Below are positions 1 to 8,453 of a stretch of DNA of 64,000 nt, piece after piece (within the stretch, counting starts at the first letter, position 1; every line of letters starts with the position of its first letter). The position numbers were made by a program, and so were the translations under genes. Below the pieces are notes generated by a model that worked only from the letters and a program-made list of their open reading frames with translations, was not told the DNA's origin and searched no databases. This stretch comes from Deltaproteobacteria bacterium (GTDB lineage Bacteria; Myxococcota_A; Bradymonadia; REDH01): assembly GCA_007693585.1 (NCBI GenBank), contig REDH01000072.1:1-64000 (forward strand), read 5' to 3'.

Positions 1-285
1 CCCCGCATGTGCGGGCGGACGGCATCACGATGCGCTCGGCCACGGACAGCGCCGAGTCGGTGGTGCTGGATGGGGACTGCGACGTGAACTCCCTGATCCT
101 GGTGAATGGCTCGGGATTCACGGCGGCGCATCTCACGGTGACCCGGGCGGTGCACCATCCGATTCATGTCGCACCTCCCGGCGATGAGACGAATCGGTGA
201 CCGGAACGCTGATCTGGGGCGTACGCTTCATCGATGGGCGCAGCAGTTTCTGAAGGTCAATGGCAACGGTGCGCGCCGGCCTACA
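1..285 (+). pseudogene. Remnant of right-handed beta-helix (pectate-lyase-like) protein, frameshifted
   Basis: The window opens inside a reading frame that resembles the N-terminal rungs of secreted right-handed parallel beta-helix proteins, with a DGITMRSA start-of-rung and an HPIHVAPPGD segment. That frame stops at 198-200. Similarity seems to continue in a second frame (VTGTLIWGVRFIDG, from 197) and then a third (AQQFLKVNGNGARRP, from 238). Each jump falls at a short G run and would be repaired by one extra G. I infer a decayed gene with two single-base deletions. The alternative is two consensus errors in homopolymers, but the long intact genes nearby argue against a generally poor assembly. 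The family name rests on my recollection of the rung pattern. The 5' end lies outside the window. Confidence 0.45.
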
Positions 286-407
286 GCATTGGCACGGCGC
301 CGGAAGTGTTCTACCTTGTGCCAAAGGGTTTCCGGCACGCATTGCCCAATCCACCGCAGACCACCCGCTGCGCCCTGTTCTCGGCCCCCCCGAGGAGTGA
401 GTACGCC

Positions 408-3400
408 ATGGTCGATGACCCCCGTCGCACAGCAGCTCGAAAAGCCCTTCTTCCCCTTCTATTGCTTGCGCTTGCCTGTCTGGCGACGGGCACGATGGCG
501 GGCTGCGGAGGCGATTCTTCGGGATCGAGAGGGGAGCCGTCGACGGGTACGGTCACCGACGACGTGACGCGAACGCACACCGATGGCACGGATGCGACCG
601 AACCGGTCCGGGACATCAGTAGCGAACCCGAGACGGGACCGGCAACGGAGACGGGACAGGCAACGGAGACGGGACAGGCAACAGAGACGGGACCGGCAAC
701 GGAGACGGGACAGGCAACGGAGACAGGACCGGCAACGGAGACAGGCATCACGCCCGATGCGCTGGCCGACTACCTGCCGTGCAGCGAGGACATCGACTGC
801 CCGGAGGGCACTGGCCACTGTGTGACGACACTGCTCTTCAACCGGCCTGATCCGGACGGCACGGTCGACGAGACGGTGTTCGAGCTGTCCGGGAGGACGG
901 AAATTGGGGTGTGTTCCCTGCCGTGCACGCTGGATTCGGCGGTGTGCGCAGACCTTGTGGTCGTGGATTCGTTGGGCGAGGAGGTACCCTGGACGTGTCA
1001 GCTGGTGGCGCAGGGCGCGTCGCCGTACGGGCTGGACTTCGATGCCCCGGTGGGTGTGCTGGACCTGGAGGAGATGGCGCGTGGGCGGAGCTTCGCAGCG
1101 CTCTGCCGGCCGCCGATGGAGCTCAGCCGGGAGCGTGGGCCACACTTCTGCGCGGACTGTGACGAGCACGCGGACTGCGGCCCGTCGGGGCTCTGCTTCG
1201 ATGCGCTGATCGAGGCGGCGAGCGAGGGCGGGCCCGGCCTGTGCCTGACGGCGTGCGACGACGATGCGCCCTGCCCGCTCGGGTTCGCCTGCGAGGAGAT
1301 CGCGGGCGATGATGAGGGGCGATGGTGCCGGCCGGTGCTGGACACGTGCGGCGCCTGCCTGGACCGCGACCGCAACGGATTCGGCACGGGGCTCTGTGCG
1401 GGTCCGGACGCATCGACCCCCTACGACTGCAACGATCGGGAGCCGCTGGCGTACTTCGATCCGGCCGATCCGGACCATCCCTTCCCGGCGCTCTGCTCCT
1501 CGGCGGATTTCAACTGCAACGGCATCCCGGACGATGTGGAGCTGGTGGGGAACATGGACTGGCTCATGCCGCTGGACCCGGATGACGCGGAGGCCGGTCA
1601 GGTCGTGGCCCACTGCGGGGCCTGCGGCGACGAATGCGGTGGGCCTGTCCCCAACGGCGTGACCCTGTGCGAGGAACTGTCTCCACCGGGCGGGCGCAGC
1701 TGCGTGGTGCGCTGTGATGGGGTCACGGACGAGAGCGGTCCGTTCGCGAACTGCGACGGCGACCGGACCACCGGCTGCGAGTCGGCGTTCCGCGAGGAGG
1801 CGCTCGCGGACCGGGCGCTGCGCGAGGCGTGGGTGGCGGGGGCATCCGTGCCGGCGACGTCCCTGTGGTATGCCGACTGTGATGGGGACGGGTTTGGGGC
1901 ACCGGACCGTCCCGGGCCGGTCTGTGGCGGCGATGCGTTGCCCGACGCGGCGCTCCCATGCGATGATCCGGCTCCGGGTGCAGGCTGGGTACGCAACAAC
2001 CTGGACTGTGACGACACGGACGCTGCACGCTACCCTGGTGCGGCAGACCGGCCGGACCTGGACCTGATCGACGCCTCCTGCGACGGCATCAACGGTGATC
2101 TCACGCTCGGCATCTTCGTCGATCCGCTTGCCGCGAGCGGGGGCGACGGTTCGCCGGCGTTGCCCCTGAACAGCGTTCCCGAGGCCCTTGAGCTGGCGGA
2201 GTCAACCGGGCGAGACCTTTATCTGGCCGCAGGCACGCACGTGCTGGACTCGCCGCTGGCGCTGCGGGAGGGGATCGCGCTCTTTGGTGGCTACACCCCC
2301 GGGACGTGGCAGCGGGAGCGCGACGCCTCGGCGACGGTGATCGAGGTCGCGGGTGAGGCCACGAACGGCTGGTTGATCGGGGCGGAAGGCGAGGACCTCG
2401 AGGTGCCCACGGAGCTGCAGCTTCTGACGCTGCGGTTGGGCGATCCGGGGCCGGGCCAGAGCGCGGCAGGGATCGTGTGCACGCGCTGCCCCGGCCTCCT
2501 CCTGCGCGCGGTCAACATCGAGGTGGCAGGCGGCGGAGCAGGTGTCGACGGTTCGTCGTTCACCCCGGAGGATCGAAACCTTCCCGGGATCGACGGGGCG
2601 AACAGCACAATCGGCCCCCCTGGAAGGCCCGGCACGCCAGCGCCTGACTGTCTCACGCAAGGCGCCTTGTTCTACGCGCCACCAGGAGCGGGTGGTCAGG
2701 GCGGTCTGGGCCAGCCAGGCGTTGGTCCGTTCCCCGCCGGACGCAGTGGATTCCCGGGATTCGGAAGCGCGGTGCTCGCAGGCCACGACGGACCGTGGTC
2801 CGAACCTGGACTCGGCGCGGACCGACGCCCCGGCGACCTGGCTCCGTCCGGCGGACCCTCCACTTCGGCCGGCGCCGGACGCCCGATGGCAGAGGAAGCA
2901 CGGATCGGGCTGCTGGACGGACTGCCCGCAGCGGTGGACGGCCGCCCGGGGCTGGCCGGACTCTCGGGCGCCGGTGGCGGCGGTGGCGCCGGCTCACGCT
3001 TCGATGTCGAGGCTGACAGCGCTGCCGATGGATCTGCCGGAGGCAGTGGAGGGTGCGGGGGGCGCGGTGGAGGTGCAGGAACAGGGGGAGGACACAGTGT
3101 GGGCCTCCTGTTGCGGGACAGCGGCGAGGTCCCGCTCGAGGAGGTGGCCATCACCACGGGTCCAGGGGGTGCCGGAGGCCGTGGTGGCCATGCAGAGGGC
3201 GGTGGCGCCGGGGGGGCCGGCGGTCCCAGGATTCACGTCTCGGCGTCCGTTGCGTCAGGCGCAGGGGGAGATGGTGCAGCAGGCAGCGGGGGCGACGGCG
3301 GGGGTGGCGGGGGTGGGGGCTGGTCGTTCGCGATCCTGCGGGACCCTGCCAGCGATATCCGCTTCGAGGGAGCGACCTCCACACTTGAGCCGGGGGCTCC

Positions 3401-4187
3401 CGGCGAAGGAGGCGCGGGCGGCGAAGGAGGCGCAGCGGGCGCACCCGAGGCTCGGGAGGGCCGAGACGGTCGCGACGGTCCGCATGGGCTGGGCGGCGCC
3501 ATCAATGACACGGCCGCCTGGCCCACAACCTCCATCTGCCCCGCACAGAACGGACCCTCGGAAAGCGTCTGCAACGGGGAAGACAGCACCTGCAGCGGTG
3601 TGATCGACGAAGGCTGCCCGTCCTCCCTCCTGTTCGGAGAACCCCGGTCGTACGGCAGCTACGGCGGTGATGGCGGAATCCCCGCCAGCCGCAATTGCCC
3701 GGACGGCCACCTGATCACGGGCGTGGCCGGCACCGTGAACGCATTCGGTGTCGAGTCGCTGGAGATCCGCTGTCATGCCGCCACCCTGCTTGAGGGATCG
3801 CCGGACCCACAGCGCGACTACCGTATCGCCCATGAGGGCGCCAGCGTCGCCCTCCCGCGCGACGGTGTCAGCTCGGGCACGCCCTTCGAACTCAACTGCG
3901 CAGAAGAGAGCTTCCTTGTGCAGCTTGGCATCTACAGTGACCATGAACTGCGCAGGATCCAGATCTCCTGCCGCCGCCTCCTGGTGCCGGGATCCGCACC
4001 GTGGGGCGTCCGTGTCGTGCATGGCAGCCAGTACACTACCCAGCGCGCAGCGGGCCAGCAAGTGGGCCTGTTCCAGATGATTTACTGCCCCGATGGCGCC
4101 GCGTTCTCGGGCTTCGGCATCCGACACGGCGCACGCATCGACCAGATTACGCCACGCTGCACCACGGTGGGTCTGCAGCTCAGGTAG
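408..4187 (+). CDS. Giant Cys- and Gly-rich surface lipoprotein with MopE-type metal-binding motif
   Basis: 1259 residues. I chose the ATG at 408 because it follows a GAGGAG and gives a lipoprotein signal peptide: a Leu/Ala core ending in a Cys near residue 33. Residues about 75-112 are TETG[PQ]A repeats encoded by 18-bp units, a likely stalk. The next 450 residues are Cys-rich with many D/C/N clusters. A DCDDTDAARYPGA motif near residue 533 matches the putative metal-binding motif of myxobacterial MopE-like proteins. A stretch around 620-800 may be beta-helical. Residues about 845-970 are very Gly-rich, collagen-like in composition. The last 180 residues hold two similar segments (CPDG near the start, hydrophobic strands after) that look like a small beta-rich domain. 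It is probably exposed on the outer membrane; ligand and function are unknown. It stands alone, with tyrA 238 bp downstream. Confidence 0.85.
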   Translation: MVDDPRRTAARKALLPLLLLALACLATGTMAGCGGDSSGSRGEPSTGTVTDDVTRTHTDGTDATEPVRDISSEPETGPATETGQATETGQATETGPATETGQATETGPATETGITPDALADYLPCSEDIDCPEGTGHCVTTLLFNRPDPDGTVDETVFELSGRTEIGVCSLPCTLDSAVCADLVVVDSLGEEVPWTCQLVAQGASPYGLDFDAPVGVLDLEEMARGRSFAALCRPPMELSRERGPHFCADCDEHADCGPSGLCFDALIEAASEGGPGLCLTACDDDAPCPLGFACEEIAGDDEGRWCRPVLDTCGACLDRDRNGFGTGLCAGPDASTPYDCNDREPLAYFDPADPDHPFPALCSSADFNCNGIPDDVELVGNMDWLMPLDPDDAEAGQVVAHCGACGDECGGPVPNGVTLCEELSPPGGRSCVVRCDGVTDESGPFANCDGDRTTGCESAFREEALADRALREAWVAGASVPATSLWYADCDGDGFGAPDRPGPVCGGDALPDAALPCDDPAPGAGWVRNNLDCDDTDAARYPGAADRPDLDLIDASCDGINGDLTLGIFVDPLAASGGDGSPALPLNSVPEALELAESTGRDLYLAAGTHVLDSPLALREGIALFGGYTPGTWQRERDASATVIEVAGEATNGWLIGAEGEDLEVPTELQLLTLRLGDPGPGQSAAGIVCTRCPGLLLRAVNIEVAGGGAGVDGSSFTPEDRNLPGIDGANSTIGPPGRPGTPAPDCLTQGALFYAPPGAGGQGGLGQPGVGPFPAGRSGFPGFGSAVLAGHDGPWSEPGLGADRRPGDLAPSGGPSTSAGAGRPMAEEARIGLLDGLPAAVDGRPGLAGLSGAGGGGGAGSRFDVEADSAADGSAGGSGGCGGRGGGAGTGGGHSVGLLLRDSGEVPLEEVAITTGPGGAGGRGGHAEGGGAGGAGGPRIHVSASVASGAGGDGAAGSGGDGGGGGGGGWSFAILRDPASDIRFEGATSTLEPGAPGEGGAGGEGGAAGAPEAREGRDGRDGPHGLGGAINDTAAWPTTSICPAQNGPSESVCNGEDSTCSGVIDEGCPSSLLFGEPRSYGSYGGDGGIPASRNCPDGHLITGVAGTVNAFGVESLEIRCHAATLLEGSPDPQRDYRIAHEGASVALPRDGVSSGTPFELNCAEESFLVQLGIYSDHELRRIQISCRRLLVPGSAPWGVRVVHGSQYTTQRAAGQQVGLFQMIYCPDGAAFSGFGIRHGARIDQITPRCTTVGLQLR
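630..745 (+). repeat. 18-bp tandem repeats (six copies plus partial) encoding TETG[PQ]A
   Basis: Six consecutive 18-bp units of the form GAGACGGGACMGGCAACG, followed by a partial seventh. They differ at only a few positions. The unit is a multiple of three, so copy-number change would lengthen or shorten the linker without shifting frame. They lie just after the lipoprotein signal peptide and probably encode a flexible spacer between membrane anchor and globular part. Confidence 0.9.
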
Positions 4188-4425
4188 GCCATGGCGCGGG
4201 GCTGTGCTCCGCGCGCACGCCATGTCTTCCAGGACAGAATGGTCCGCGCGGCAATCCCGTCGCGAAACAGGGGAACGCCGGCAGGGCCATACCCCGCCCG
4301 TGCCGGATTCCCTTCCGATGCTCGCTGGTGCGAAAACGCCCGCGAAGGTACAGTCATGATGTCCGGGGTTGCCGTGCGTGTTCTCGACGGCGCCCCGGCC
4401 CGACCGTGCCCCCCGGAAGCCTCCG

Positions 4426-5571
4426 ATGACCGACCCCGCAGACGACCTCGCCCGCTGGCGCGAGGAGCTCGAAGAGCTCGACCGGCGAATGCTGGCCGCT
4501 GCCGCCCGCCGGAGCGAGCTGGTCCGCCGCATCGCCGCAGCCAAGGAGCAGGCCGGCGGCAAGCCCCTGTTCGACCGGGAACGCGAGCGCATGGTGCACG
4601 ACCGCGCCGCCGCCGTCGCCGACTCCATCGGTCTGCCGCGCCCGGTGGCGCGTCAGCTGATGCAGGTCGTGATCGAGCACTCCCACGACATTCAGGAGCA
4701 GGCTGCCCGCGCAGCCTCTCTCGTGCAGACCGCAGACGATCCGAAGCGCTTTCTCCTCGTCGGCGGCGGCGGCCGGATGGGCGCCAGTTTCGCCCGCGAA
4801 CTCGCAGCCCGCGGACACCGCATCGACATCCTCGAGGCCGACGACCACGACCGCCGCGCGGAACGCGTCCGCACCGCCGAGATCGTCCTGCTCGCCGTGC
4901 CCATGCACGCCGTGAACGCCGTCGTCGCCGAGCTCGGTCCCCACGTGGCCGACGACGCGCTGCTCTGTGACATCAACAGCCTCAAGGAGGACGTCTGCAG
5001 GGCGATGGCTACGCACTGCAAGGGGGAGGTCCTCGGCCTTCACCCGATGTTCGGCCCGACGGTGCGCAGCTTTCGCCGGCAGAAGATGGTGGTGTGCCAC
5101 GTTCAGGCCGGACCGCGTGGGAAGTGGCTGCTGAGGGAATTCGGCCGGATGGGGCTGGAGCTGATCGAGACGGAGCCGGAGACGCATGACCGCATGATGG
5201 CTGTGGTCCAGGTGCTCGTGCACTTCTCGACCCTCGTGCTCGGGCGTGCACTGCATGACGTGGGCATCGGCATCGAAGAGAGCCTTCGCTTCACCAGCCC
5301 CATCTACCGCCTGGAGCTGGCCTTCATCGGCCGGCTCTTTGCGCAGAGCGCGGACCTCTACGCGGAGATCGAGATGACCAACCCGCACGGCCCCGATGCG
5401 CGCCGGGCGTTTCGCCAGGCAGCCGAAGAGCTCGATCGCGTCATTCGCGATGGCGATCGCGACCGCTTCCGCGCGGCGTTCCATGAGGTCAGCGCGTACT
5501 TCGACCACTTCGCCGAAGACGCGATGGCACTCTCGGACTCCATCATCGACATGGTGGTGACGCAGCCGTAG
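4426..5571 (+). CDS. tyrA: Bifunctional chorismate mutase / prephenate dehydrogenase (T-protein)
   Basis: 381 residues, close to the 373 of E. coli TyrA and collinear with it. Residues 1-95 are the AroQ-type chorismate mutase helices (RWREELEELDRRML, then RSELVRRIAAAKEQ). A short linker leads to the NAD-binding Rossmann fold at about residue 110 (LLVGGGGRMG). The prephenate dehydrogenase part contains LGLHPMFGPTVRSF near residue 205 and SPIYRLELAFIGRLFAQSAD in the helical dimerisation domain. It converts chorismate to prephenate and then to 4-hydroxyphenylpyruvate, the tyrosine branch, in the cytoplasm. The start at 4426 fits the family length; an in-frame upstream start at 4369 would add 19 residues without similarity. 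No other aromatic-pathway gene is adjacent. Synonymous codon choice changes noticeably near 4990 (see findings). Confidence 0.95.
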   Translation: MTDPADDLARWREELEELDRRMLAAAARRSELVRRIAAAKEQAGGKPLFDRERERMVHDRAAAVADSIGLPRPVARQLMQVVIEHSHDIQEQAARAASLVQTADDPKRFLLVGGGGRMGASFARELAARGHRIDILEADDHDRRAERVRTAEIVLLAVPMHAVNAVVAELGPHVADDALLCDINSLKEDVCRAMATHCKGEVLGLHPMFGPTVRSFRRQKMVVCHVQAGPRGKWLLREFGRMGLELIETEPETHDRMMAVVQVLVHFSTLVLGRALHDVGIGIEESLRFTSPIYRLELAFIGRLFAQSADLYAEIEMTNPHGPDARRAFRQAAEELDRVIRDGDRDRFRAAFHEVSAYFDHFAEDAMALSDSIIDMVVTQP

Positions 5572-5620
5572 GGGCGGATGCCGGCGCGGACGAGTGGGGC
5601 CGACCATGGGCCGCACGCGC

Positions 5621-6694
5621 TCACTCCTCCGCGTCCTCGATGGTCACGTCGATGACGACCGTCGCGCGCACGATCCCCCCGCCCCTGGGTTCGGGGAACA
5701 GCCAGCGGCGGACACGCGTGGTCATGCAGTCCCCCGCGCCGCCCAACTCGGACATGCTCTCGCTGATCTGCGCCGAGACCACGGCACCTTCCGGGTCGAC
5801 GACGAAGATCAGCGAGAACCGACCAGACGACACCTCGCTCTGCTGGAGGGCAGCCTCAAGGCAGGCGCGAAGCTCCCTGCGGTGCTCAAGGATGACGCGC
5901 CGAAACACCTGCTGGTCTCCCATGCCCAGCAGGGAAACTTCCCCGATCGTCAGGTCCACCGGCGTTCCGCTCCCGGAACCCGGCCCCCCGTACCCCGTGG
6001 GCTCGCCCGACGGGGTGCGCTCACCCGCGGAGCGCCCAGTCCCGCGCGCGCCCAGCCCACCGGCACCGTGGGACGAACCGTCCGGCTCGAGCGCCCCGAT
6101 GGCCATCACGTCCGTACCGACCGAAGCGGAACCGACCATCCCGCTGTCACCCCAACCGGGGGGGCGTTCGCCTCCACTCATCACCGAGAGCACACTTCGC
6201 TGTGCCTGCGCACCCTCGTCCGCCAGGAAGAGCCGGGGCTCGGGCGAGCCAGCGCGGGTCAGCCGGAGCCGTGCCGTCGCCGTGACCTCGGGCGCCCTCT
6301 CCCCGGATGCGAGCACGAGCGCGAGCGCCTCGTCGTGAACGCAAGAGTTCAGCGAGGGTGCTGCAGACTCCGGCGAAACTCCGGAGACATCGGCACCGGC
6401 CACGCGCCCGTCGGGCTGCACGGTCAGCTCCACCGCGAACGCAACCTCCTCCGGAGCGTCCTCGCTGGCGAAGAGCGCCTCACCGCAACGGGCCATGGCG
6501 TGAAGTCCGGGCCACGCGGGCTCGAAGAGCACCAGCGCATCGACGTCTCCGGTGGCGCCGATGGCCACATCCACCAGCGGCGAAGGCGCCAGCGGTTCTT
6601 CGGCCACCACCGAAGGTGCGAGCAGCAGCAGGGTCAATGCAGCAGCCAGAACGGCCGGAGCACCGGGTGACTGGGTCGGCCGATGACTGTACAC
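5621..6694 (-). CDS. Exported AgmX/PglI C-terminal domain protein
   Basis: 357 residues from a GTG at 6694, preceded by GAGGAG and giving a clean signal peptide (hydrophobic AALTLLLLAPSVVA then EE). An ATG at 6748 in the same frame would add 18 residues before the signal. The middle is a weakly conserved globular part with two Cys and then a Gly/Ser/Pro-rich linker (residues about 200-255). The last 100 residues match the AgmX/PglI C-terminal domain of myxobacterial gliding and TonB-like proteins: VFRRVILEHRRELRACLEAA, then GRFSLIFVVDPEGAV, and an RRWLFPEP strand. This domain resembles TonB C-terminal folds and usually sits in periplasmic proteins that contact outer-membrane partners. The gene is convergent with tyrA and divergent from the reductase at 7020. 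Confidence 0.8.
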   Translation of the reverse strand: MYSHRPTQSPGAPAVLAAALTLLLLAPSVVAEEPLAPSPLVDVAIGATGDVDALVLFEPAWPGLHAMARCGEALFASEDAPEEVAFAVELTVQPDGRVAGADVSGVSPESAAPSLNSCVHDEALALVLASGERAPEVTATARLRLTRAGSPEPRLFLADEGAQAQRSVLSVMSGGERPPGWGDSGMVGSASVGTDVMAIGALEPDGSSHGAGGLGARGTGRSAGERTPSGEPTGYGGPGSGSGTPVDLTIGEVSLLGMGDQQVFRRVILEHRRELRACLEAALQQSEVSSGRFSLIFVVDPEGAVVSAQISESMSELGGAGDCMTTRVRRWLFPEPRGGGIVRATVVIDVTIEDAEE

Positions 6695-7019
6695 GGGTCT
6701 CCTCGTGGTGCTGACGTCCAGAGCTCCATTCCTGCGCGGGAAACGCATCGGCGGTCAGGGGGCGGCTCACTCGGCATCTTCCGCCGCCTCCGACCACCCG
6801 TCAAGGGACGGCTCGTCCGGAACATCCCCGCGCTGGCGGGACCAGGACATGCCCACATCCCGCGACCACACCAGAGGGAACGTTGGAGCTCCGCAGCGGA
6901 GCACCCGCTACTCCCACGGGCCGGGGGGCGAAGGGCGCATGGCCTCCCCACACCCTTGCATGGCGTCCACGTCCGCCCCATGCCCCGCCACGGGGAAACG
7001 CCACCGGGAGCCAGCAGCC
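6695..7019. other. Intergenic region between divergent genes
   Basis: 325 bp between the divergent AgmX/PglI-type gene and the reductase gene. It must contain both promoters. I see no convincing -35/-10 pair. The only structured element is the palindrome at 6888-6902, annotated separately. Frames extending upstream of 7020 do not look like coding sequence. Confidence 0.6.
6888..6902. promoter_or_regulatory. 15-bp perfect palindrome in a divergent intergenic region
   Basis: GCTCCGC-A-GCGGAGC, with 7-bp arms around one base, 118 bp upstream of the start at 7020. Perfect dyad symmetry between divergent genes suggests an operator or a small hairpin. In DNA this GC-rich it could arise by chance. 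Confidence 0.3.
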
Positions 7020-8282
7020 ATGTCCAGCCGCGACTTCGACCTGATTCTGTGGGGCGCGACCGGCTTCGCCGGCCGCCTCGTCGCCGAAGTGCTCGCCGAG
7101 CACCCGGACCTGCCCCTCGGCCGCTGGGCGATCGCCGGCCGCTCCCAGGCGAAGCTCGACGCCGTGCGTGACCACCTCGCCGGGCGCGTCGACACCGACC
7201 GCCTGCCCGAGACCGTGCTCGCCGACGTCGACGACCCGCCCAGCCTCCAACGCATGGCCGAACGCACCCGGGTCATCGCGACCACCGTGGGCCCCTACGC
7301 CCGCATGGGCTCGGAGCTGGTCGCGGCATGTGTCGCGGCAGGCACGGACTATGCCGATCTGACCGGCGAGACCCCCTGGATCCGACGCATGATCGACGCC
7401 CACCACGACGAGGCCACCGCGCGCGGCGTCCGCATCGTCCACTGCTGCGGCTTCGACTCCATCCCCAGTGACCTGGGCACCCTCGCCCTTCAGCAGGCCG
7501 CCATCACCCGCGACGGCCGCCCGTTCCCGGATGTGCGCCTCGCCGTCATGAAGGCCAGCGGCGGCTTCAGTGGCGGCACCATCGCCAGCCTCCTCGGCGT
7601 GCTCGATGAGGCCCGCTCCGACCGCTCCGTGCGCGACCTGCTCGCCGACCCGCACGGACTCGACCCCGCCGACGCGCGTGGGACCGGCAGAGGCCGCGAC
7701 GCCTTCCGGCCGATCGCCGACGACATCATCGACGGCTGGGCCGCCCCCTTTCTCATGGCGCCGATCAATACGCGAATCGTGCGACGGTCGAACGCACTCC
7801 TCGGTCACCCGTGGGGCGCGGACTTCCGCTACCGCGAGGTCATGCGCTTCCCTCCGGGAGCGATCGGGGCGTCCGGCGCCTGGGCGTACACCCTCGCCTT
7901 CGGCGCCTTCATGAAGGCGCTCCAGGGCAAGACGTCGCGACGGCTCATCGAACGCACACTGCTGCCCGCACCAGGGGAGGGGCCGGCGCCCGATCGCATC
8001 GAGAACGGACACTTCCACGTGCGCATCATCGGCACGGGCCCCGGACGCACGCCGCTGCACGCGGACGTCAGAGGCGGGCGAGACCCGGGCTACGGCGCCA
8101 CGGCCACCATGCTGGCCGAGAGTGCGCTGGCGCTTCACGTGACCCGCGGCGTGGCCCCCGACCCACCCGGCGACGACGGCCTGACCACGCGCCTGACCGG
8201 TGGCGTGCTGACCCCTGCCTCGGCGCTCGGAAACGTCCTGATCGACCGGCTTGCGCGCACGGAGGTGACGGTGCGAACGTAG
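7020..8282 (+). CDS. Saccharopine dehydrogenase-like NAD(P)-dependent reductase
   Basis: 420 residues. The N-terminus has a Rossmann fold with LILWGATGFAGRLVAEVL and an AIAGRSQAKLDAV strand-helix that would bind the adenine ribose. This is the arrangement of the saccharopine-dehydrogenase NADP-binding superfamily, especially the trans-acting enoyl reductase / YL4-like branch, as are TTVGPYARMGSELVAACVAAGTDYADLTGE and HCCGFDSIPSDLGT in the middle. Members reduce lipid or polyketide intermediates or have unknown substrates; true saccharopine dehydrogenase activity is unlikely. The hydrophobic GASGAWAYTLAFGAFMKAL segment near residue 285 may sit at a membrane. The start at 7020 was chosen because upstream codons have no similarity. 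No operon partner is evident: the next gene starts 171 bp downstream. Confidence 0.85.
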   Translation: MSSRDFDLILWGATGFAGRLVAEVLAEHPDLPLGRWAIAGRSQAKLDAVRDHLAGRVDTDRLPETVLADVDDPPSLQRMAERTRVIATTVGPYARMGSELVAACVAAGTDYADLTGETPWIRRMIDAHHDEATARGVRIVHCCGFDSIPSDLGTLALQQAAITRDGRPFPDVRLAVMKASGGFSGGTIASLLGVLDEARSDRSVRDLLADPHGLDPADARGTGRGRDAFRPIADDIIDGWAAPFLMAPINTRIVRRSNALLGHPWGADFRYREVMRFPPGAIGASGAWAYTLAFGAFMKALQGKTSRRLIERTLLPAPGEGPAPDRIENGHFHVRIIGTGPGRTPLHADVRGGRDPGYGATATMLAESALALHVTRGVAPDPPGDDGLTTRLTGGVLTPASALGNVLIDRLARTEVTVRT

Positions 8283-8453
8283 GTGCGGGGCAGCCGCGGT
8301 CCCTCCGCCAGGAGACGACCCCATCTGCCGGAGGAACCGAAGGCAGGGGGGCCTGCGGGTCGGACCGCCCCCCCCGGGGTTGAGCCCCGTTCCGCACGGT
8401 GCTACGGCCACATGGTGTGCCGAACGCCCCCCCACCGAAGACAGGGAGCCACC

